Assembly: GCF_018854015.1 (NCBI RefSeq)
Contig: NZ_JAAXYO010000036.1
Location: 11,031 to 75,030 of the forward strand
Origin: Igneacidithiobacillus copahuensis
Lineage (GTDB): Bacteria; Pseudomonadota; Gammaproteobacteria; Acidithiobacillales; Acidithiobacillaceae
Length of the DNA stretch: 64,000 nt
Direction: 5' to 3'
The stretch's first letter is position 1. Every line of letters begins with the position of its first letter. Below the pieces are notes generated by a model. It was not told where the DNA came from. It ran no database searches and saw only the letters and a list, made by a program, of their open reading frames with translations. Positions 34,774 to 43,328 of this stretch are shown piece after piece. Position numbers and translations under genes: made by a program.

Positions 34774-37700
34774 ATGGCCGGCTTCGGTCGGCGGGGAAAG
34801 CAGGGAGTACCTTTTTTGAAGCTGAGTGATTTCGCATTTTCAAACTATCTGCAGGCGGAAACGACGCAAGAGCTGGATACCGCCTTTCTCGATGCACTGC
34901 GGGAGCGGGACACCGATCTGGCGCAGCGCCTGCTCGATCATCGCGCCGGACGCGCTGCACAGGACGGCCAAGAACGCAGCGAGTTGTTGCTTGCGCTTGC
35001 GCCGCATCTGGAAAATTTCCTCGTCGAGTTTTTTGCCATTGCCGATGCCAACCAGGCCCTGCAAGCCAAGATCCGTGATCAGGACGTGGTCATGGACTTC
35101 AAAAAGCAGTTTGTCCTGCGCCGCGGCCGACGCTTTCGCGGCGAATTCGCCGAGAGTTTCAGCGACCTGCAAAGCTGGTTGGATCAGCAGATGCATGCCA
35201 GCGGTCTGCCCGCCGACGATCGCGAGTGGTCGATTGCCCGCTTGGGGATGGGCTGGTTGGCCGATGAGGCCGCGCACGCCGAGGCTATTCAGCGGCTAAC
35301 CCAGTGGTGTGCCCTGGCCCTGAGTGATCCGTCGGCCAAGCTTGCCGTAGAGGGATGGTCGAGTTTTCGCCTACCCGAACGGATGGATCATGAGAACCTG
35401 GTGCCGCTGGTACATGCCGAGCGCGCCGATCATCCCCTGGCGGCCGACCCGCAAAATTGGCGACGTCGAGATGCCTTCCATCTCACTGACCAGCGCATGG
35501 ACCTGCGCAGCGTGCAAAGCGAGGTGCATTACTGCCTCTATTGTCACGACCACGACGGCGATTTCTGCTCGCGCGGCTTCCCGGAGAAAAAGGGCGTACC
35601 CGAGTTGGGCTTCAAGGTCGATCCCCTCGGCGTGACCCTGACTGGCTGCCCCTTGGAAGAAAAGATCTCCGAGATGCAGATTCTGCGGCGGGATGGCTTC
35701 AGCATTGCCGCCCTGGCGATGATCATGGTCGACAACCCCATGGTGCCGGCGACGGGCCACCGCATCTGCAATGATTGTATGAAGGGCTGCGTCTATCAGA
35801 AACAAGACCCGGTCAACATTCCCCAGGTGGAAACGCGCATCCTTACTGACGTGCTGGAACTGCCCTTGGGCGTGGAGATCTATGACCTGCTGACGCGCTG
35901 GAATCCGCTGCGCCAGGAACAATTCGTTGCCACCAACGACAACGGCCGCAAAGTCCTGGTAGCTGGCATGGGGCCGGCAGGCTTCACCATGGCCCACCAC
36001 CTCCTGCAGGCGGGCTGTACTGTGGTCGGGGTCGATGGGCTCAAGATCGAACCCTTACCCGATGGCCTGCAAACGGCGCCAGTGCGCGATTGGTCGGCCC
36101 TGCAGGAAGACCTTGATGAGCGCATCCTGCTCGGTTTTGGCGGCGTTGCCGAATACGGCATCACCGTGCGCTGGGACAAGAACTTTCTCAAGCTGATCTA
36201 TCTCAGCCTGCTGCGGCGGCCGGGGTTCCAGATCTTTGGCGGCGTGCGCCTCGGCGGCACTCTGCGTTTGGAAGATGCCTGGGAACTGGGCTTTGATCAT
36301 GTCTGTCTGGCCACCGGCGCTGGCCTGCCCCGGGTGCTATCCTTGCCCGGCAGTCTGGCGCGCGGCATGCGCCAGGCCAGTGATTTCCTCATGGCCCTGC
36401 AGCTCACCGGTGCCGGCAAGAAAAGCAGCCTGGCCAATCTGCAGGTGCGGCTGCCCGCCGTGGTCATCGGAGGTGGTCTGACGGCGGTGGATACCGCCAC
36501 CGAGGTGCAGGCCTACTATATTCGCCAGGTCGAAAAAGTCCTGGCGCGCTATGAGGCGCTTTTGCCCGAGATGGGCGAGGAAAAGCTGCGGGCAGGATTG
36601 TCCGAAGAGGACGCCGGCATCCTCGATGAATTTCTTGCCCACGGTCGGGCAGTACGCGCAGAACGCGAGCGGGCGGCGGCGAAGGGCGAGGAACCCAATT
36701 TCATTCCCCTGCTGCATGCCTGGGGTGGCGTCACCCTGGCCTATCGCAAGGGTATGCGCCAGTCCCCTGCCTATACCCGCAACCACGAAGAGCTGATCAA
36801 GGCCATGGAAGAGGGGCTTTTCTACCAGGAAGGCGCAGATCCACTACGGGCCGATCTCGATGGCTTTGGGCATGTCGAGGCCATGGTTTTCCGCAAGCTG
36901 CGCGAAGAGGATGGCCGCTGGGTCGCGACGGGCGAGGAACTCTGCCTGCCCGCCCGCAGTGTTTTCGTGGCCGCCGGAACGGTGCCGAATACCATCTATG
37001 AGCGGGAATATCCGGGTACCCTGCAGCTCGATGGCGATCATTTCCAGCCGCATCTGGCGCACCCGGACCGCAGTGTGCAGGAGGTGCAGGTAGCGGAGCA
37101 CTGTAAATCGCCCGAGCCCGGTCCTTTCACTTCCTACCAGGATGGCGTCGGTCATCGGGTCAGCTTCATTGGCGATACCCATCCGGTCTATCACGGCAGC
37201 GTGGTCAAGGCCATCGCCTCTGCCAAGCGGAGCTATCCCGATGTGCTGGCGGCGATGGAAATTCTCCCCCCGGCGCCACGGAAGGATCTCTCTGCGTTCC
37301 AGGAGCGCCTGAAGTCTCGGCTCAGCGCCCGGATTCGTCGTATCGACCGCAGCAACCCGGCGGTCTGCGAGCTTTGGGTCGAGGCCCCGGCAGCGGCCAG
37401 TAATTTTCAGCCGGGGCAGTTCTTCCGCCTGCAGAGCTTCGAGACCGGCAGCCCCGTGGTCGAAGATACCCGCTTGCAGATCCCGGTACTGACGGTCAGC
37501 GGCGCCGGAGTGGAAGGCGACTTGATCCGGCTGATGGTGCTGCAATGGGGTACGGCGCCGCGCATTGCCGGACGCCTGCAGGAAGGCGATCCCGTCCTAC
37601 TCATGGGTCCGACGGGGGCACCCACGGACATTCCCCAAGGCAAGACCATCGCCGTGGTCGCCGGGCGCTGGGGGGCAGCAGTGATGCTCGATATCGGCCC

Positions 37701-38295
37701 CGCCCTGCGCGCCGCCGGTAATCGTGTGCTCTATGTGGCAGCCTTCGCGCAGGCCAGCGAGCTCGACCACCAAGACGAACTGGAGGCCGCCGCCGACCAG
37801 ATTCTCTGGTGTACGGCTCGGGGTCCGAAGATTACCGCGCGGCGATCGCAAGACCTCAGTGTCGAGGCGGCGGACATGGTACAGTTGCTCCGTGAGTACG
37901 CCGCCGGACAATTGCCCGGACAGGCCGGGGATGGGATCCCCCTGCAGCAGGTCGATCGTCTGATGGTGATGGGCTCCACCGGCCTGCTCAAGGGCTTCCA
38001 GAGCGCTCTGCGCGGCGATCTCGGGTCGTTGTTCCCGGCCCATCTGGAAGCGGTTGCCACCGTGGGCAGCCCCATGCAGTGCATGCTCAAGGGTGTCTGT
38101 GCCCAGTGCCTGCAATGGCAGGTCGATCCGGAAACCGGCAAACGCACCCAGGCGGTGTTCACCTGTGCCGGTCAGGATCAACCTCTGGCCTGGGTCGATC
38201 TCGACAACCTCACCGCCCGGCAGGGGCAGAACCGTCTGCTCGAACGGCTTTCCAGCCACTGGCTGGACCATGTACTGGCGCGCGCCGACGCCTGA
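34774..38295 (+). CDS. GltD-like/PyrK-like fused iron-sulfur flavoprotein (Nfn-type architecture)
   Basis: This 1173-residue polypeptide joins three parts. Residues 1-240 are helical with no recognised domain. Residues 250-340 carry two Cys clusters (C254, C257, C265; C332, C335, C339) of the [4Fe-4S] type found in GltD/NfnB. Next come an FAD motif VLVAGMGPAGFT at 394-405 and a second nucleotide motif (VVIGGGLTAVDTATE). From about 840 a PyrK/ferredoxin-reductase module follows (NFQPGQFFRL), ending in CMLKGVCAQCLQ and a final Cys, the likely [2Fe-2S] site. NfnA and NfnB normally are separate proteins that bifurcate electrons; here they would be one chain. No GltB partner is adjacent. ATG 34774 follows GGAAGGG; a TTG at 34816 is possible. 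Confidence 0.8.
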   Translation: MAGFGRRGKQGVPFLKLSDFAFSNYLQAETTQELDTAFLDALRERDTDLAQRLLDHRAGRAAQDGQERSELLLALAPHLENFLVEFFAIADANQALQAKIRDQDVVMDFKKQFVLRRGRRFRGEFAESFSDLQSWLDQQMHASGLPADDREWSIARLGMGWLADEAAHAEAIQRLTQWCALALSDPSAKLAVEGWSSFRLPERMDHENLVPLVHAERADHPLAADPQNWRRRDAFHLTDQRMDLRSVQSEVHYCLYCHDHDGDFCSRGFPEKKGVPELGFKVDPLGVTLTGCPLEEKISEMQILRRDGFSIAALAMIMVDNPMVPATGHRICNDCMKGCVYQKQDPVNIPQVETRILTDVLELPLGVEIYDLLTRWNPLRQEQFVATNDNGRKVLVAGMGPAGFTMAHHLLQAGCTVVGVDGLKIEPLPDGLQTAPVRDWSALQEDLDERILLGFGGVAEYGITVRWDKNFLKLIYLSLLRRPGFQIFGGVRLGGTLRLEDAWELGFDHVCLATGAGLPRVLSLPGSLARGMRQASDFLMALQLTGAGKKSSLANLQVRLPAVVIGGGLTAVDTATEVQAYYIRQVEKVLARYEALLPEMGEEKLRAGLSEEDAGILDEFLAHGRAVRAERERAAAKGEEPNFIPLLHAWGGVTLAYRKGMRQSPAYTRNHEELIKAMEEGLFYQEGADPLRADLDGFGHVEAMVFRKLREEDGRWVATGEELCLPARSVFVAAGTVPNTIYEREYPGTLQLDGDHFQPHLAHPDRSVQEVQVAEHCKSPEPGPFTSYQDGVGHRVSFIGDTHPVYHGSVVKAIASAKRSYPDVLAAMEILPPAPRKDLSAFQERLKSRLSARIRRIDRSNPAVCELWVEAPAAASNFQPGQFFRLQSFETGSPVVEDTRLQIPVLTVSGAGVEGDLIRLMVLQWGTAPRIAGRLQEGDPVLLMGPTGAPTDIPQGKTIAVVAGRWGAAVMLDIGPALRAAGNRVLYVAAFAQASELDHQDELEAAADQILWCTARGPKITARRSQDLSVEAADMVQLLREYAAGQLPGQAGDGIPLQQVDRLMVMGSTGLLKGFQSALRGDLGSLFPAHLEAVATVGSPMQCMLKGVCAQCLQWQVDPETGKRTQAVFTCAGQDQPLAWVDLDNLTARQGQNRLLERLSSHWLDHVLARADA

Positions 38296-38302
38296 GGATC
38301 AA

Positions 38303-38355
38303 TCCCGCACAAACGAGGCGCTGATCTCGTCCAGGGTCAGGCCTCGGGTTTCCGG
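38303..38355. repeat. Left copy of the 53-bp direct repeat (remnant MFS 3' end)
   Basis: Read on minus it codes for PETRGLTLDEISASFVRD, followed by TGA at 38299-38301. The intact MFS protein has PETRGLTLEEISASFARD at the same place. It differs from the right copy at 38309, 38329 and 38350. hsdR runs into it and stops inside it (stop at 38337-38339). Confidence 0.9.
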
Positions 38356-41300
38356 GGCAAATCGCAAAGCTGCCCGCCGACGCCTTTGAACTTCTCTACA
38401 AACGCCGCGATTTTCTGAAAAACGCTCTGCTTTTTGGACAGGTATTGTGGATTCAGCGGGCTCATCTTGGGCAGTACGGCATTGAGCTCCGTGCCACTGT
38501 CACTGGCAAATTCCCGTTTGAGCGAGCTGGTGATATAGCGCCTGGCGGCCTCGACATTCAGATTTTCGGCGCTGATCAGTTCTTCCGCCTCGCGCTGTTG
38601 TTCCGCTTGGGCAAAGGTGAAGAAGGCATCGATGACGCTCGCCTTATCGCCAATCTGATCGAGATCGGTCTGATTGATAAAATCGACCAGCAGGCTCTCC
38701 TTGGCGCGGTTGCCCAGGCTGGCGCGAATGACCCGACGCACTTCATCCACCAATTCCGATTTGCTCTTGACCTTCTTGTGGTGCTCAAAAATCAACTCCA
38801 GAATGTAGTCTAGGTTGATCTCCTGGGATTTGAGCAATTCCACTTCAAAGACCACATCATCCCAGTCGATGCTGGATTTTTCCTTCTCGGCGGAGGCCTT
38901 ATCCCGCCGCAACCAATCGCGAATATCATTATAGCTCGAGCGGTAATCCTGGATTTTGCGTTCGGCAGGTATCTTGATCTCTTGCAACGCGGCCAGATCC
39001 TCATCATTCAGATAATGCTTGGCCTTGAACGCCGCCACCGCCGCCGGGTCGCTCATATCAATGCATTGCAAATCCTTCAGACTGGCGAACTCATCGAAGT
39101 TTTGCAGGATGTTTTCAACGCGCAAATATTCGCCAAAGAGCTTGGCGAAAGCCTTTTTGTCCGACTCTTTTTCAATGGCGGCAGGATCCGGGAAGCGCGT
39201 TTCCAGCTCCTTCACCACCGCCACAAAGCCGCGCCGCGCCTCGCCGGTGACCTCATCGGTGAAGCCTTCCATGTATTCGCTATAGCTCTTCTCCAGCACC
39301 ACATTCTTGGTGTTCTTGTCACCGAACAGGGTAATGGCGGCTATGGTCGCCTGCTCCAGATCGCGGAAGGTAACGATATTGCCGAAGGTTTTGGTGGCAT
39401 CAAAAATGCGGTTGGTGCGCGAATAAGCCTGCATCAAGCCGTGGTAACGCAGGTTTTTATCCACAAACAAGGTGTTCAGCGTGGGCGCGTCAAAGCCGGT
39501 GAGGAACATGCCGACCACAATCAGCAGGTCGATCTCCTTGGCTTTAACCCTTTTGGCCAGGTCGCGGTAATAGTTCTGGAAGCCATTGCTATCCACGCTG
39601 AAATTGGTTTTGAACAGTGCGTTATAGTCGGCAATGGCCGCGCTCAAAAACTCCTTGGCGCTGCTGTTCATGGCCGAGACATCAAAGCTCTCGTCGGCAA
39701 TATCGCCCACCGCATCCTGCGCTTCATTGGCGGCAAAGGAAAAGATGGTCGCCACCTTCAGCGGCTTGTCGCTATCCTTCTGCAAGGTCTTGAACGACTC
39801 GTAATACAGCTTGGCCGCGTCCACGCTGCTGACCGCGAACATGGCATTGAAGCCTTTGTTACCGGGATGCAGGCGGTGGGTTTTCTGGCGGAAGTTGTTC
39901 AGGATGTACTGAGTGATCTCGCAGATGCGATCCGGGTGCAGCAAAGCCTGCCGGTTTTCTGCCGCGCTGAGTTTTTTCTCATCCTGCTCGGTTTCAATGG
40001 CCTTGAACTGCGGGCGCACATCGTTGTAGTCCACCTTGAACTTCAGCACCTTTTCGTCACGAATCGCATCGGTGATCACATACGCATGCAGCTCACGGCC
40101 AAACACGCTGGCAGTGGTTTCCGCGCCCAGCGCGTTCTCGGGGAAGATTGGCGTGCCGGTAAAACCAAACTGATAAAACTTCTTGAACTTCTGCTTCAGG
40201 TTTTTCTGCGCCTCGCCAAACTGGCTGCGGTGGCACTCATCAAAAATGAACACCACCTGCTTGCCAAAGATCGGCAGGTTGCCTTCGCTCTTCATCAGGT
40301 TATTGAGCTTCTGGATGGTGGTGACAACGATCTTGTTGTCGTCCTTGTCCAGATTACGCTTCAGTCCCGCCGTGCTGTCCGAGCCATTCACGCTGTCCGG
40401 TGAAAAGCGCTGGTATTCCTTCATGGTCTGGTAGTCCAGATCCTTGCGGTCCACCACAAAAAACACCTTATCGATGAAATCCAACTCGGTAGCCAGACGC
40501 GCCGCCTTGAAACTGGTCAGGGTTTTGCCGCTACCGGTGGTGTGCCAGATGAAACCACCACTCTCCGTATTGCTCCAGTTCTTGGCCTGATAGCTGCTCT
40601 TGATCTTCCACAAAATGCGCTCGGTGGCAGCAATCTGGTAGGGGCGCATCACCAGCAAGGTATCGCTCACATCGAACACCGAATAATGCAGTAACACATT
40701 GAGCAGGGTTCCTTTCTGCAAGAAAGTGGCGGTAAAGTCCTTCAAATCCTTGATCAGACTGTTATCCGCCCTCGCCCAGTTCATGGTGAAGTCGAAGCTG
40801 TGCTTGTTGCGCTGCGTGGTATTGGCAAAGTAGCGGCTGTCGGTGCCGTTAGAGATCACGAACAACTGCAAGTATTTGAACAGCGAATGCTCGCTGTTAA
40901 AGCTCTCCTTGCTGTAGCGGTGCACCTGATTGAAGGCTTCCCGAATCGCCACGCCGCGCTTTTTCAGCTCGACCTGCACCAGCGGCAGGCCATTGACCAG
41001 AATCGTCACGTCATAGCGGTTGACGTGGCTGCCGGTCTGCTCGAATTGCTTAATCACCTGCACCTTGTTGCGGGCGATGTTCTTCTTATCCAGCAGGTAG
41101 ATGTTCTGGATGCGCCCATCGTCAAACACAAAATCGTGAATGTAATCGTCGTGAATCTTGCGGGTTTTCTCGACAATGCCATCGCTCGGCTTGTCCAGCC
41201 AGGTTTCCACAAAACGCCGCCACTCGCCATCAAGGAAATGCACATTATTGAGCGTTTGCAGTTGCTCGCGCACATTGGCCAGCAAGGCTTCGGGGGTACT

Positions 41301-41462
41301 TAGGCTGGGCAGGTATTCATAGCCCTGATTCTGCAAGTCCACGATCAACTCGCGTTCCAAGTCGTATTCACTCTGGTAACTTTCGGCCACCTTCCAGTCG
41401 CGGCTGTATTTATCCAGAACAATGAAGTGATTGGATTCAGCGATAGTTTTGTAGTCGGTCAT
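38337..41462 (-). CDS. hsdR: Type I restriction endonuclease subunit R (type IC, EcoR124I-like)
   Basis: This 1041-residue motor-nuclease translocates DNA and cleaves at a distance. The nuclease triad D151, E165, K167 (YDVTILV, QVELKKRG) sits at exactly the residues known for EcoR124I, as does the Walker A lysine (TTGSGKT, K313). The helicase DECHRSQ motif and the type I C-terminal helical assembly domain follow. Its last five codons (RKPEA) and stop come from the flanking 53-bp repeat, so the true end was probably rewritten at the junction. It is the last gene of the hsdM-yhcG-hsdS-fic-hsdR run, 79 bp after fic. Confidence 0.95.
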   Translation of the reverse strand: MTDYKTIAESNHFIVLDKYSRDWKVAESYQSEYDLERELIVDLQNQGYEYLPSLSTPEALLANVREQLQTLNNVHFLDGEWRRFVETWLDKPSDGIVEKTRKIHDDYIHDFVFDDGRIQNIYLLDKKNIARNKVQVIKQFEQTGSHVNRYDVTILVNGLPLVQVELKKRGVAIREAFNQVHRYSKESFNSEHSLFKYLQLFVISNGTDSRYFANTTQRNKHSFDFTMNWARADNSLIKDLKDFTATFLQKGTLLNVLLHYSVFDVSDTLLVMRPYQIAATERILWKIKSSYQAKNWSNTESGGFIWHTTGSGKTLTSFKAARLATELDFIDKVFFVVDRKDLDYQTMKEYQRFSPDSVNGSDSTAGLKRNLDKDDNKIVVTTIQKLNNLMKSEGNLPIFGKQVVFIFDECHRSQFGEAQKNLKQKFKKFYQFGFTGTPIFPENALGAETTASVFGRELHAYVITDAIRDEKVLKFKVDYNDVRPQFKAIETEQDEKKLSAAENRQALLHPDRICEITQYILNNFRQKTHRLHPGNKGFNAMFAVSSVDAAKLYYESFKTLQKDSDKPLKVATIFSFAANEAQDAVGDIADESFDVSAMNSSAKEFLSAAIADYNALFKTNFSVDSNGFQNYYRDLAKRVKAKEIDLLIVVGMFLTGFDAPTLNTLFVDKNLRYHGLMQAYSRTNRIFDATKTFGNIVTFRDLEQATIAAITLFGDKNTKNVVLEKSYSEYMEGFTDEVTGEARRGFVAVVKELETRFPDPAAIEKESDKKAFAKLFGEYLRVENILQNFDEFASLKDLQCIDMSDPAAVAAFKAKHYLNDEDLAALQEIKIPAERKIQDYRSSYNDIRDWLRRDKASAEKEKSSIDWDDVVFEVELLKSQEINLDYILELIFEHHKKVKSKSELVDEVRRVIRASLGNRAKESLLVDFINQTDLDQIGDKASVIDAFFTFAQAEQQREAEELISAENLNVEAARRYITSSLKREFASDSGTELNAVLPKMSPLNPQYLSKKQSVFQKIAAFVEKFKGVGGQLCDLPRKPEA

Positions 41463-41541
41463 CGGTATTGTTCCTGGCTATAACAAAAGTCATATTTTCC
41501 CGCAGCCTGTGGGACAAAAGATTGTGGGCTGAGCCTGTGCG

Positions 41542-42147
41542 CTACAGCCCAGCGGTTTTGAATTCGCTATAACCCTCGTAGTAATAGCTCACATCGATGC
41601 CTTTCATGAACAGGGCGCGATCGTCCACCTGGTCCGTGAGCGCCTGTTTGAGTAGCGTCTTGATTTCCAGGTCTTTCACCACGCTGCGCTGCATCGCGGA
41701 GAGGTATTCGGTCTTGTCCACCAAATTCCAATCCACCACCTGCCGAATCGCTTTTTTAAGCATCAGATCCAGCCAGATGCGAGTGGCCCGACCGTTACCC
41801 TCCCGGAACGGGTGGGCGACATTCATCTCCACATATTTTTCGATGATTTCATCGAAGGTGCCTTGTGGCATGGCATCGATCCGCTGCAGGGCGGCATCGA
41901 GATAAAGCACGGATGCAAAGCGAAAATTTCCTTTGGCGATATTCACATCACGAATCTGACCAGCAAAGTGATATATGTCACTGAATAAATAGGTATGGAT
42001 AAACGACAGGCCGGGGAAGGTGCCGACCGCCACTTTTTCGATGTCGCCCGAGTCAAACAGTTGTTTGGCCTTTTTTTTGCTGAGTTTTTCTTCGGCTCTG
42101 GCGAGCTCAACCTGATGATTAATGTTGAGTTTGTTTTCCAGAATCAT
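41542..42147 (-). CDS. Fic-domain AMP-transferase, class III-like, inside an hsd operon
   Basis: The 201-residue protein has the Fic catalytic core HPFREGNGR at 112-120 (catalytic His112), which transfers AMP or related groups from nucleotides to target hydroxyls. The C-terminus has SYYYEG (187-192), matching the (S/T)xxxE(G/N) inhibitory helix motif that keeps class III Fic proteins off; E191 would be the inhibitory residue. The fic start overlaps the hsdS stop by four bases, so it is co-translated with the specificity subunit. Fic genes in type I loci are known but their role is unclear; targets are not predictable here. Confidence 0.9.
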   Translation of the reverse strand: MILENKLNINHQVELARAEEKLSKKKAKQLFDSGDIEKVAVGTFPGLSFIHTYLFSDIYHFAGQIRDVNIAKGNFRFASVLYLDAALQRIDAMPQGTFDEIIEKYVEMNVAHPFREGNGRATRIWLDLMLKKAIRQVVDWNLVDKTEYLSAMQRSVVKDLEIKTLLKQALTDQVDDRALFMKGIDVSYYYEGYSEFKTAGL

Positions 42148-43328
42148 GCCATGCCTCCTTGGTGGTCAGTCTGCTGCGGAAAGCTCAACAGCCGGTCGCG
42201 GTAGTGCTCGTATTGCTGGCGGCGTGCCTTGATTTCGGCAGGCAGGCCGGAGGAGAGGTCGTTCACCAGCGCGTCGAACTTGTCGAGGATGGCGACGATG
42301 CGGGCTTGTTCTTCGAGTGGCGGGACAGGGATCTTGATTTTCGAGAAACCGTCAATCAGCAGAGTGTTGACCTTGGTGCGAGCCACATACCTTGCTTTTT
42401 CGGCAATAAACGAAGTTGTCTGCATATAGTAGGAAATGAATTTCGGGTTCATCGTGTGGCGGAAGGCATAGCAGTGGTCGTGGATGGCGACTTCCTTATC
42501 GCCCAGCCATGCAACGGCTTTACCGACATCCTCGACGGTTTCGCCCACGTCGGTAATCACTATGTCGCCGGGCTTGGCGTAGCGCAAGGTGTTGGCCATA
42601 TCGGGTCGGACTTGTGAGATGACGTGATCCGTCCACACGCCATACTGCGTGTATATCTCGCCATAGTGGATCACGCTGATTCCGTCATCCACGTAGTCGG
42701 CCTTAGTGAACCGCTTGCCGCGGATGAACTCACCGATCTCCCCAAGCGGCTTCCACTCCACCTCCCCCTCTTCAAAACTCAACAACTGATCGCGGTAGTA
42801 GTGGTATTGTTTTTTACGGGCGGTCAGCTCGGCGGTCAGCTCGGCGGTCAGCTCGGTGAAAGTATCCAGCACTTTCACGATTTCGCGCTGGATTCCGAGG
42901 GGTGGGATGGGAATGCGGAAGTCGGTGATCATCGGTTTGCGAATCGAAGTAACTGTGGCGCTGACCGCCTTCAACAGAATAAAAGCCTTGAAATGAACCG
43001 CGAAATAGTAGTAGGCAAACTTCGTGTCGAGTTGGTTGTAGTTAAAACTGATTCGGTAGGCACGCTGATGCAAGGCGTATCTGCCAGATACGTAGTGGAA
43101 AATTTCGCCAATTCCACCTTCGCCTGGAATCAGGACTGCTTCTTCATCGAACTCATATTTGGCGATGCGAAGAACTTCTCTAGAGCGCACGTAAAACGGG
43201 AATTCTCCGTCGTCAGTCGCATCTTTGCGGTCACTGCTGCCAGTGCCGACACTAGCAATGTCTCCTACGGCCTTGAACTCCACCCCATCCGGGCACAACT
43301 CCTCGATCAATTCATCAATCCGACTCAT
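42144..43328 (-). CDS. hsdS: Type I restriction specificity subunit S
   Basis: The 394-residue subunit recognises a bipartite DNA target. Two target-recognition domains (about residues 15-150 and 205-345) each precede a conserved helical spacer (PPLGIQREIVKVLD and PPLEEQARIVAILD). The central spacer contains ELTA three times, encoded by a 36-bp array. In EcoR124I/EcoR3-type systems a two- or three-copy TAEL spacer sets the gap between half-sites. It overlaps both neighbours by four bases. The recognised sequence cannot be read from the protein. Confidence 0.93.
   Translation of the reverse strand: MSRIDELIEELCPDGVEFKAVGDIASVGTGSSDRKDATDDGEFPFYVRSREVLRIAKYEFDEEAVLIPGEGGIGEIFHYVSGRYALHQRAYRISFNYNQLDTKFAYYYFAVHFKAFILLKAVSATVTSIRKPMITDFRIPIPPLGIQREIVKVLDTFTELTAELTAELTARKKQYHYYRDQLLSFEEGEVEWKPLGEIGEFIRGKRFTKADYVDDGISVIHYGEIYTQYGVWTDHVISQVRPDMANTLRYAKPGDIVITDVGETVEDVGKAVAWLGDKEVAIHDHCYAFRHTMNPKFISYYMQTTSFIAEKARYVARTKVNTLLIDGFSKIKIPVPPLEEQARIVAILDKFDALVNDLSSGLPAEIKARRQQYEHYRDRLLSFPQQTDHQGGMA
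42820..42855. repeat. Three 12-bp tandem repeats in the HsdS central spacer
   Basis: Three identical units GCGGTCAGCTCG (42820-42831, 42832-42843, 42844-42855) code on minus for ELTA x3. In-frame loss or gain of a unit would change the spacer helix by four residues without a frameshift, the EcoR124I/II switch mechanism. Confidence 0.92.

Noticed and set aside
38982..40403. 473-codon frame opposite hsdR
   Set aside because: Lies fully inside hsdR on the other strand and has no motifs of its own.
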